DNA of 12,071 nt from a bacterium (GTDB lineage Bacteria > Blakebacterota > Blakebacteria > Blakebacterales > Blakebacteraceae), in NCBI GenBank assembly GCA_025774615.1, contig JALGVQ010000097.1, forward strand, positions 1-12,071. The letters run 5' to 3'. Shown piece by piece: positions 1 through 5,410 of this stretch. Every line of letters starts with the position of its first letter. Position 1 is the first letter of the stretch. The position numbers and the translations under genes were made by a program. The notes beneath the pieces were generated by a model that did not search any database, was not told where the DNA came from, and saw only the letters and a list, made by a program, of their open reading frames with translations.

Positions 1-423
1 GACGCCGGATCGGTGATCGGTGGTGAGGGCAACGGCGGCGTGATCCATCCCGATGTGGTCCATGCCCGCGATGCGCTGACGGGGTCCTTCCTCATACTCT
101 CGGCCATGGCGATGAGCGGGCTCGATCTGCCCGCTCTACGATCCGCTATCCCATCTTACGCGATGAGAAAACTGAAATACGCGCTTCCCGCGGGAGGTGC
201 GGCGGCACTCGGAGAACAGCTGGCAGCGCTCCCCGGCCGGTTCACTGACGCGGTGGTGGATGATCGGGATGGAGTGCGTCTCGACTGGCCCGAACGATGG
301 GTGCACATCAGGCCCAGCAACACCGAACCTGTAGTCAGGCTCATCTCGGAGGCTCCCCGGGAGGCAGAAGCCCTCCGGCAGGCTGATGAGGTCGCCTCGA
401 TCCTGGATCTGACCGATGAGTAA
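1..423 (+). CDS. glmM: Phosphohexomutase C-terminal part (phosphoglucosamine mutase / phosphomannomutase type), 5' truncated
   Basis: The frame is open from base 1, so the N-terminal catalytic domains lie outside the window; 140 residues are visible. What is visible is the sugar-binding loop GGEGNGGVI near the start and the domain-4 phosphate-binding loop RPSNTEP followed by VVRLISEAP. These are hallmarks of the alpha-D-phosphohexomutase family, and the GEGNGGVI and RPSNTEP variants resemble the archaeal/Bacteroidetes-type phosphoglucosamine mutases. Family enzymes move phosphate between C1 and C6 of a hexose phosphate in the cytoplasm; glucosamine phosphate would feed UDP-GlcNAc and cell-envelope synthesis. 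The active-site serine is not in view, so substrate choice (glucosamine, mannose or glucose phosphate) cannot be settled and the symbol is a best guess. The stop overlaps the next gene's start by 8 nt, suggesting translational coupling. Confidence 0.85.
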   Translation, partial: DAGSVIGGEGNGGVIHPDVVHARDALTGSFLILSAMAMSGLDLPALRSAIPSYAMRKLKYALPAGGAAALGEQLAALPGRFTDAVVDDRDGVRLDWPERWVHIRPSNTEPVVRLISEAPREAEALRQADEVASILDLTDE

Positions 424-2029
424 CGCACCCGGGCAGCAGAGCGAATCTTCTCTGAAGGATGAGACCGTACTGGTCGCGCTCGAGCATCCTGACATACGTG
501 AGGCGCTTGATCGCGTGAGCGAGCGAACCCGGATCGTGGTGCTCGACTCGATCGACCAGATAACCCGGTACGCCGGATCGAGGCCGGTAGACCTGGTCGT
601 GCTTCCCGATTCTGTCGATGGCGCGCTCGTGGAGGGACTGAAGACCGCATTGCGCGCCAATAGCGCCCACGGCCAGATCCTTCAATTGGCCCCGGGCGGG
701 TTTGCCCGGCTGACAGAGCAGGGGCCATGGCAGGGACCGGATGCTCCCCCTCCACCTCCGGAGGATGCTGTCTCGGAGATCATCACCACCCTGCTGGAGT
801 TCTCACGCGTCGGCAGGCTCACCGGACTGCTGGGCGAGAGCGAGGCTATAGCGAGTGTGCTTCGGACGGTTTCGAGGATCGCGCAGACAGACGTTCCGAT
901 CCTGATCAGAGGTCCATCAGGAACGGGGAAGGAACTGATCGCCCGCGGCATCCACCGGGCGAGCCCCCGCTCGGAGAACCCGTTCGTCGCGGTGAACACT
1001 CCCGGTCTCTCCGAATCGCTCATCGAATCGGAACTCTTCGGACACGAGAAGGGAGCCTTCACCGGCGCGATGAGTCGCAAGGAGGGGGTATTCGAAGCGG
1101 CGGGTGAAGGCACGATCTTTCTCGACGAGATCGGGGATCTGTCAAGGAACCTGCAGTCGAAGCTCCTGCGGGTTCTGGAAGAGCACGAATTCCATCGGGT
1201 CGGTGGAACCGGACCGATCCGTGTAAGAGCGAGGGTGCTGGCAGCCACAAACGTGGACCTGGAACGAGCGGTCGAAGATGGGGAATTCCGGGAGGATCTC
1301 TACTATCGTCTCCAGGTGGTGACGATAGAAATGCCGCCGCTCAGAGACCGCGCCGAAGATGTCGTGCCTCTGTTGGCGCACTTCGTTACCCGGGTGTGCA
1401 CCGAACGCGGGACGACCTTTGTCGGATTCACCGATGACGCCATCGGATATCTGCAGAGATACGCATGGCCGGGGAACGTGAGAGAACTTCGCAACCTGGT
1501 CGAACAGGTTGTGCTGCTGCATCCGGGCGAGAAGATAACCGCCACTCTTCTCATGAGGATCTTCGAAGAGCGAACGCGCGACCCGCGGAACCTGCCGACC
1601 TCGACCGGCAAGACGCCCGACCAGGTGGAACGGGAACTCATCTTCCAGTCGCTCCAGGCACTTCGGGAGGAAGTGGCGGATCTGCGGGCGAGTGTGGAAG
1701 TGATGAACCTTGCCGGACGTTCGGGTGGGGAACTGGACCGGTTCGCTGTGCGTGAGAGCGGCAGGGACGCTTCCGGATCCCTGCACGGTTCGGTGACGGT
1801 CCCGCTCGGCGCTACTCTGGAAGAGATCGAAGTGCGGCTCATCGAGGAGACACTGCGCCGGCTCAAGGGTGACAAGAAGAAGACAGCCGAGGCCCTCGGT
1901 ATCGGTTTGCGTACCCTCTACCGTCGTCTGGAGCCGTCGTCTGGAGAAGATGGAGGAGGAGAGTGTATCCCACCATGGAGAGAATTCCAGGGAACCAGGT
2001 GGAGAGAGCGGACGTTAGTTACAGAGTAG
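416..2029 (+). CDS. Sigma-54-dependent activator with degenerate receiver, AAA+ and Fis-type HTH
   Basis: The 537-residue protein has the NtrC-family layout. Residues about 16-100 look like a receiver domain but lack the usual phosphorylation residues (DD becomes L22-E23, the acceptor Asp is P64, the switch Thr is A92). A proline run (111-115) links it to the AAA+ domain: Walker A GPSGTGKE (166-173), sigma-54-contacting GAFTGA (213-218), Walker B TIFLDE (233-238), ATN sensor I (277-279), arginine-finger region FREDLYYRL (291-299), and WPGNVREL sensor II (351-358). A helical linker with ERELIF and LREEVADL (about 415-435) leads to a Fis-type helix-turn-helix, with KKTAEALGIGLRTLYRRL at about 488-505. 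Such proteins bind upstream enhancers and use ATP to open sigma-54 promoters. The 32-residue tail after YRRLE is altered by a 13-bp tandem duplication. The start ATG overlaps the preceding stop. The target genes are unknown. Confidence 0.93.
   Translation: MSNAPGQQSESSLKDETVLVALEHPDIREALDRVSERTRIVVLDSIDQITRYAGSRPVDLVVLPDSVDGALVEGLKTALRANSAHGQILQLAPGGFARLTEQGPWQGPDAPPPPPEDAVSEIITTLLEFSRVGRLTGLLGESEAIASVLRTVSRIAQTDVPILIRGPSGTGKELIARGIHRASPRSENPFVAVNTPGLSESLIESELFGHEKGAFTGAMSRKEGVFEAAGEGTIFLDEIGDLSRNLQSKLLRVLEEHEFHRVGGTGPIRVRARVLAATNVDLERAVEDGEFREDLYYRLQVVTIEMPPLRDRAEDVVPLLAHFVTRVCTERGTTFVGFTDDAIGYLQRYAWPGNVRELRNLVEQVVLLHPGEKITATLLMRIFEERTRDPRNLPTSTGKTPDQVERELIFQSLQALREEVADLRASVEVMNLAGRSGGELDRFAVRESGRDASGSLHGSVTVPLGATLEEIEVRLIEETLRRLKGDKKKTAEALGIGLRTLYRRLEPSSGEDGGGECIPPWREFQGTRWRERTLVTE
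1921..1946 (+). repeat. Perfect 13-bp tandem duplication causing a frameshift in the activator's 3' end
   Basis: The unit CCGTCGTCTGGAG occurs twice back to back (1921-1933 and 1934-1946). Since 13 is not a multiple of 3, the second copy changes the frame. As it stands the protein reads LYRRLE-PSSGEDGGG and stops at 2027-2029. With one copy removed it would read LYRRLE-KMEEES and stop at the TAG at 2016-2018. The latter continues the last Fis helix in a more natural way (families usually read RRLEK or RKLKE at this point). The duplication is directly visible; that it is recent, and that the one-copy form is ancestral, is inference. An assembly artefact is possible. Confidence 0.9.
1991..2017 (+). 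promoter_or_regulatory. Candidate ECF/RpoE-type promoter for htrA
   Basis: A -35-like GGAAC (1991-1995) is followed after 17 nt by CGTTA (2013-2017). GGAAC with a CGT/TCT -10 at 16-17 nt is the pattern of promoters used by ECF sigma factors of the RpoE type, which classically drive htrA/degP genes. The element lies at the end of the activator's coding region, about 80-105 nt before the htrA start. It is the weakest of the three similar sites at its -10, and no transcript data are available. Confidence 0.35.
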
Positions 2030-2095
2030 ACGACATTGTGCAACAGGGTCGTATCCCAGGGGGGACATGGCCGGAACAGGGAGTGGAGCGTGGTT

Positions 2096-3757
2096 ATGAA
2101 GAACAGTGCGATAACAAGATGGACAGTTCTTTCGGTGGTTCTGATCGTCGGTATAGTGGCCGGCCTGACTCTTGCCGGAACGTGGGAGAGGCCACCATCT
2201 GAACGTTCGACCGAGCTTGCCCTGCAAGCGCTGGATGCGCCGGTCGCGATCGTTCCTGCCGCCCTTATCGAAATACCAGAGGAATATCCTGGTGAAACAG
2301 TAGCCGTGCAGCAGGGGGGCCTTCCCTCCCTTCGGGAAGCGGCAGCCAGCGTACGGCCCGGTGTCGTCTCAGTACAGGTCACTGGATTGCGAGCAGGGAG
2401 TACCAGCAGTTTCCAGATGCCCGAAAACCTGCCTGATGGGATGCAGGAGTTCTTCCGCGACAGGATCCCGCAGAATGACCCACCCCGGGAGGTCAACTGG
2501 GGAGGATCGGGATTCATCTTCTCCCCCGACGGATACATCATCACCAACAATCATGTGGTTGAGGGCGCGACCGATGTCGAAGTGATCCTTCCCGATAAAC
2601 GCCGGTATGATGCCGAGGTCATCGGTGCCGACGAGCTCACCGACGTGGCTGTCCTCAAAATCGTGACCAACGAGAATCTGCATGCGGTATCGCTCGGCGA
2701 TTCTGACCACCTCATGATCGGTGACTGGGTGCTGGCGATCGGAAATCCCCTCACCTTCGACTTCACGGTCACCGCGGGAATTGTGAGCGCCCTGGGACGG
2801 ACCCTCGATGTCGGCCCGAGGGATGGACTGGTGCGAACCGGTATCCAGAATTTCATCCAGACCGACGCAGTCATCAACCGGGGCAACTCGGGAGGACCGC
2901 TCGTTGATCTGAGCGGCAGTGTTGTCGGGATCAACACCGCGATCGGCTCGAATTCCGGTTTCTACGAAGGTTACGGATTCGCGATCCCCATCAACCTGGC
3001 TCGTTCTGTTGCACGCGACCTGATCGAATACGGACGCGTGAGACGCTCCTGGCTGGGACTGACCTTCAATATCATCGAGGCGCCGGAGGCGCGGGCGCGC
3101 AGCCTGCCCGACAACCCGCCGATCGGCGCACTGGTGGCGAGTATCACACCTGGAGGATCAGCCGATGAGAGCGGGATCAGGACAAACGATATCATCCTCG
3201 AGATCGATGGTGTACTCATCGACAACTCGGGGAAACTGCAGACACTGGTCAGCACCCTGAAACCGGGAACCACCATTGAGATGATCATCTACCGGGGTGG
3301 ATCGAGCCGCCGGGCGGGGCGCCGTATCACGCTTGATGTCATCCTGCAGGAGCGGCCCGATAATATCTCCGGTCAGCCGGTACCATCAGAGGATGATCCG
3401 GTAGAGGAGCTGGAGCTGGAACCTGAGGATGAGATGACGCCCGATCGACTGGGGCTCACTGTCTCAGCGCTTGAGCGTGACAGGGCAGGCGAGATCGGAT
3501 TCGATGGCCGGGGGGTCTGGGTCACATCCGTGGAGCGGTCCGGTCCCATGTATGACGCGTGGCTCCGCACGTATGGCGCGGTGCTCCGCGGGAGTGTGGT
3601 CATCGTCGAACTCGATGGAGAAGAAGTGAGAAACATGCGCGACTACGAGCGGATACTGGCCGAACTCACATCGGGCTCCTATGTGATTATGCGGATATGG
3701 CTTCCGAGACGACCTGAAGGGCAGGAGTTCGTGCCGTTGACGGTTCAAGTCCGCTGA
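2096..3757 (+). CDS. htrA: HtrA/DegP-family periplasmic serine protease with two PDZ domains
   Basis: The 553-residue protein is an envelope quality-control protease that degrades misfolded periplasmic or outer-membrane proteins. A hydrophobic N-terminal segment (about 9-28) has no clear signal-peptidase site and could be a signal peptide or a membrane anchor as in DegS. The trypsin-like domain carries a full catalytic triad: H153 in TNNHVVEG, D183 in ELTDVAVLK, S265 in NRGNSGGPL. PDZ1 spans about 328-425 and starts at SWLGLTF. An acidic linker (about 441-457) precedes a more divergent PDZ2 (about 461-545). I chose the ATG at 2096 because GGAG at 2085-2088 sits 7 nt upstream and it gives a normal N-terminus; a longer frame from TTG at 2036 lacks such a signal. 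The gene is probably transcribed from its own promoter in the short gap upstream. Confidence 0.95.
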   Translation: MKNSAITRWTVLSVVLIVGIVAGLTLAGTWERPPSERSTELALQALDAPVAIVPAALIEIPEEYPGETVAVQQGGLPSLREAAASVRPGVVSVQVTGLRAGSTSSFQMPENLPDGMQEFFRDRIPQNDPPREVNWGGSGFIFSPDGYIITNNHVVEGATDVEVILPDKRRYDAEVIGADELTDVAVLKIVTNENLHAVSLGDSDHLMIGDWVLAIGNPLTFDFTVTAGIVSALGRTLDVGPRDGLVRTGIQNFIQTDAVINRGNSGGPLVDLSGSVVGINTAIGSNSGFYEGYGFAIPINLARSVARDLIEYGRVRRSWLGLTFNIIEAPEARARSLPDNPPIGALVASITPGGSADESGIRTNDIILEIDGVLIDNSGKLQTLVSTLKPGTTIEMIIYRGGSSRRAGRRITLDVILQERPDNISGQPVPSEDDPVEELELEPEDEMTPDRLGLTVSALERDRAGEIGFDGRGVWVTSVERSGPMYDAWLRTYGAVLRGSVVIVELDGEEVRNMRDYERILAELTSGSYVIMRIWLPRRPEGQEFVPLTVQVR

Positions 3758-3781
3758 ACGTATCCTGCGGCTTAATCGTCT
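3755..3781 (+). promoter_or_regulatory. Candidate ECF/RpoE-type promoter for the pilin-like gene cluster
   Basis: TGAAC (3755-3759, overlapping the htrA stop codon) is followed after 17 nt by CGTCT (3777-3781), continuing to TCTGA at 3779-3783, which equals the E. coli RpoE -10 consensus. The -10 lies within TTAATCGTCT (3772-3781), a 10-mer found again in the gap upstream of 5411 in the same relative place. Transcription from here would leave a leader of about 145-150 nt before the ATG at 3937. The function is inferred from pattern and position only. Confidence 0.4.
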
Positions 3782-3936
3782 GAGAACAGGAGTATGGGTG
3801 AAAGAGAGTGGCAGAGTACCACGCTCCTGTCCTATATTCCGCAGTTCCAGAGTTGCAGTGAGTACGGTAACTCCGATTTGGGAAATTCGCGAACAGGCAG
3901 GAGAAGAACGGGGGCCTGGGCCCCAAGGAGTCGAAT
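3758..3936 (+). other. Intergenic leader with hairpins and a GC palindrome next to the ribosome-binding site
   Basis: No convincing gene lies in these 179 bases. Visible structure: an ACAGGAG/CTCCTGT inverted repeat (3786-3792 with 3824-3830) enclosing GTGG/CCAC (3808-3811 with 3819-3822); a 7-bp stem with one G-U pair, GAGTTGC (3850-3856) with GTAACTC (3867-3873); and the palindrome GGGGCCTGGGCCCC (3911-3924), directly followed by the Shine-Dalgarno AAGGAG (3925-3930). The last could form a hairpin abutting the ribosome site or be a protein-binding dyad. No U-tract follows any of these, so I do not call a terminator. Confidence 0.4.
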
Positions 3937-4380
3937 ATGCGTCGCATCATGAGCCAGACCGGCATGAATTACATCCAGATGCTGCTGGTCCTTGTTTTGG
4001 CCGGTATCCTCGGCGCCCTCGTGGTTCCCTATCTCACGAACCAGGAGAAAGAGGAGATCAAAGCGCTCAGCCGCGAGCGGGCTGGCAGGATCGTCGATGC
4101 CGAGTTCACCTACTACCGGACGCACGGGGAGTTCACCATGGAGATAGACTCCCTGAAGACAGTCCTCCGCGATCCGGATGCGTATGTCGATCCGCTGAAC
4201 GAGCAGGGATTCCAGATCGGTGTAGTCAACCAGGGTCAGGACTTTTCCATCCAGTCATACGCTGATGCCACGATCCTCATTGTCACCGAAGACCGCTGGG
4301 AGGATCTCCAGCAGGCACGCCTTGCCTGGAGGGATTACCAGGAAGAGATCCGACTGCAGTCACGAGGCGGCGGCAGGTAA
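3937..4380 (+). CDS. Type IV pilin/pseudopilin-like protein
   Basis: The 147-residue protein has a short basic leader MRRIMSQTG, then MNYIQMLLVLVLAGILGALVVP, a single hydrophobic helix starting right after the Gly, as in prepilins cut by PilD-type peptidase. Counting the residue after G9 as +1, Pro31 falls at +22, the position conserved in major pilins and pseudopilins. The usual Glu at +5 is Gln14. After the helix comes a soluble region with AEFTYYRTHGEFT and a DSLK segment, which resembles the pilin pattern of a Tyr-Tyr pair, a turn and a short strand (about 53-75). The C-terminus is charged and helical. The start is supported by AAGGAG 6 nt upstream. It would act in the inner membrane/periplasm, possibly as a minor pseudopilin. 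No pilus or secretion gene is in view, so a stand-alone anchored protein is the alternative. Confidence 0.6.
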   Translation: MRRIMSQTGMNYIQMLLVLVLAGILGALVVPYLTNQEKEEIKALSRERAGRIVDAEFTYYRTHGEFTMEIDSLKTVLRDPDAYVDPLNEQGFQIGVVNQGQDFSIQSYADATILIVTEDRWEDLQQARLAWRDYQEEIRLQSRGGGR

Positions 4381-4395
4381 CACGGTATAGATCGA

Positions 4396-4704
4396 ATGCC
4401 CACATATGAATACGAGTGCCTGGTCAAGGGGCACCGTTTTGAAGAATTCCAGAACATCACTGATTCTCCGCTGACCTCCTGTCCGGAGTGTGGCGGTGAG
4501 GTGCGTCGCCTCATCAGCGGCGGAGCCGGGTTCCTGTTCAGGGGATCCGGTTTTTACGAGACCGATCATCGCAGTGAATCGTATAAGAAAGCCGAGAAGG
4601 CGGATCAGGCAGCCGCCAGCGGATCGGTATCCTCTTCTGACTCGAAGAGTGGATCCTCCGGGAAGAAGAGCGCGCAGAGTGAGACCAAGGGCGGCACGAA
4701 ATGA
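4396..4704 (+). CDS. FmdB-family zinc-ribbon protein, one cysteine missing
   Basis: The 102-residue protein opens with MPTYEYEC and GHRFEEFQ, the signature of the FmdB/CxxC-CxxC-SSSS small zinc-ribbon family, followed by CPECGGEVRRLISGG (C29 and C32) and a serine/lysine-rich low-complexity tail (about 64-102). In the family the first knuckle is normally CxxC; here it reads C8-L-V-K11, so the second ligand is absent, unless H13 substitutes. FmdB was named as a putative regulator of formamidase genes, but the role of most members is unknown; nothing here suggests a specific target. It is 15 nt downstream of the pilin-like gene and overlaps the next gene by 4 nt (ATGA), so the three probably share a transcript. 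There is no strong Shine-Dalgarno. Confidence 0.88.
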   Translation: MPTYEYECLVKGHRFEEFQNITDSPLTSCPECGGEVRRLISGGAGFLFRGSGFYETDHRSESYKKAEKADQAAASGSVSSSDSKSGSSGKKSAQSETKGGTK

Positions 4705-5081
4705 TCAGGATCATACTCCTTGTGTTCATCACACTTCTCATCGTACCAGGTTGCGGGGGGAATGGTGACTGGGAGTCCCGGTGGGAGGAGACTATCACCG
4801 GAACGCAACTCACCGCTGAAGAGCTGATCGTTCGAGTCGAGGATTTCCTGGCTGAAGAGCCTCCGCTCAAGTACGCCAGCGAAGCCCGTTTCACGATCGG
4901 ATTCACCTGGGCGGAAGCTCTCAAGAAGTATGATGAAGCCCGCAGGTATTTTGAGGAACTGCTCGAGGAAGATCCTGATTGTGAATGGGCGGATGACGCG
5001 GAGTGGATGCTGGAGAACATGGAGAAGGATATGGAAGATATCCTTCCCCTGCTTGGTCTGCAGGAACCACCTCCCCGTTGA
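4701..5081 (+). CDS. Small lipoprotein with a TPR-like helical domain
   Basis: This 126-residue protein has a hydrophobic N-terminus ending in a lipobox (LIVPGC, lipidated Cys18), so it is a predicted lipoprotein. Residues about 55-115 hold helical repeats of the TPR_6 kind: YASEARFTIGFTWAEAL, YDEARRYFEELLEEDP, then EWADDAEWMLENM. The pattern matches the TPRs in CpoB and BamD, also present in this window, but there is only about one and a half repeats. The mature protein is strongly acidic. The start overlaps the preceding stop by 4 nt (ATGA). I cannot assign a function; a small adaptor on an envelope complex is a guess. The next gene is 329 nt away, so this likely ends the transcript. Confidence 0.8.
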   Translation: MIRIILLVFITLLIVPGCGGNGDWESRWEETITGTQLTAEELIVRVEDFLAEEPPLKYASEARFTIGFTWAEALKKYDEARRYFEELLEEDPDCEWADDAEWMLENMEKDMEDILPLLGLQEPPPR

Positions 5082-5230
5082 AAAGGAAATGCCCCCCACC
5101 ACTTCACGCGGTAGAGGGCACGTCCACGATCTCAGGGAACAACCGGTGGAGAAAGGCAGCGCCTCTCCTGTTGAAGGGTAAGGGATTTTATGGGCGCCAG
5201 CTTCATTTTATCGTCGCTGCCGTAAACAGA

Positions 5231-5256
5231 GGAACACCATCTGGTGTTAATCGTCT
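5231..5256 (+). promoter_or_regulatory. Candidate ECF/RpoE-type promoter for the envelope operon
   Basis: GGAAC (5231-5235) is followed after 16 nt by CGTCT (5252-5256), with TTAATCGTCT at 5247-5256 identical to the -10 region upstream of the pilin-like gene. It is the best -35 match of the three candidates in the window. The spacer contains a palindrome (5233-5248), a possible repressor site. It would drive the operon starting at 5411, which encodes several outer-membrane assembly and surface proteins, typical targets of envelope-stress sigma factors. Confidence 0.45.
5233..5248. promoter_or_regulatory. Perfect 16-bp palindrome, possible operator
   Basis: AACACCA-TC-TGGTGTT has 7-bp perfect arms with a 2-nt centre. 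It overlaps the 3' part of the -35-like GGAAC and fills the spacer of the candidate promoter, a typical position for a dimeric repressor. The loop is too short for a good RNA hairpin, so a DNA-binding dyad is more likely. No binding protein can be named. Confidence 0.4.
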
Positions 5257-5312
5257 ACGGGTCACGGCGGCGCATTCAGGAGCCGGGACCGACCCTCATC
5301 CAACGTATTGTA

Positions 5313-5335
5313 AACGGCCTTTCTCAGTGGCCGTT
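5313..5335 (+). other. Hairpin in the leader of the envelope operon
   Basis: AACGGCC and GGCCGTT form a perfect 7-bp stem around the loop TTTCTCAGT. No T-run follows on either strand close enough for an intrinsic terminator, so it is more likely a leader structure or chance. Confidence 0.35.
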
Positions 5336-5410
5336 CCCCGAACGATGTATGAGTGTGCGGGATCGGGGTAGAGAGGACAAGGTAAAAGGTTTGAGACGAC
5401 AGGACAGAGC

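Larger units (their letters stand above)
5082..5410 (+). other. 329-bp intergenic region, no supported gene
   Basis: Short reading frames cross this region but none has a credible start or composition. Visible elements, in order: a weak hairpin GGAGA-AA-GGC-AGC-GCC-TCTCC (5148-5168) with only a distant ATTTTA run; a perfect palindrome at 5233-5248 inside a promoter candidate; the hairpin AACGGCC (5313-5319) with GGCCGTT (5329-5335) and a 9-nt loop; then a purine-rich stretch up to the ATG at 5411, with AGGA at 5401-5404 as the likely ribosome site. If the promoter is real, the leader of the next operon is about 145-150 nt long. I recognise no riboswitch or known small RNA. Confidence 0.5.

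Noticed and set aside
1142-1786. 214-residue open frame on the minus strand
   Set aside because: It lies wholly inside the AAA+ region of the sigma-54 activator, antisense to conserved motifs, and its translation has no recognisable domain.
2036-2095. Upstream TTG start for htrA
   Set aside because: It would add 20 charged residues before the hydrophobic segment; the ATG at 2096 has GGAG 7 nt upstream and gives a normal exported N-terminus.
1918-2550. 210-residue minus-strand open frame spanning the activator/htrA gap
   Set aside because: Composition is unlike the neighbouring proteins and it runs antisense to the htrA start and protease domain; no ribosome site supports it.
3806-3825. Sigma-54 promoter (TGGCAG...CACGC)
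   Set aside because: The GG to GC spacing is 11, not 10, and the TTGC-type -12 element is missing.
3798-4265. 155-residue + strand open frame overlapping the pilin-like gene
   Set aside because: The translation is low in hydrophobic residues and rich in Arg, Gly and Pro, with no motif; the overlapping frame at 3937 has a good ribosome site and a prepilin-like start.
5148-5168. Intrinsic terminator after the small lipoprotein gene
   Set aside because: The stem is short with a two-base bulge, and no T-run follows within the expected few bases.
5003-5371. Possible small gene reaching into the 329-bp gap
   Set aside because: It starts inside the TPR lipoprotein gene in another frame, and its sequence shows no domain or signal.
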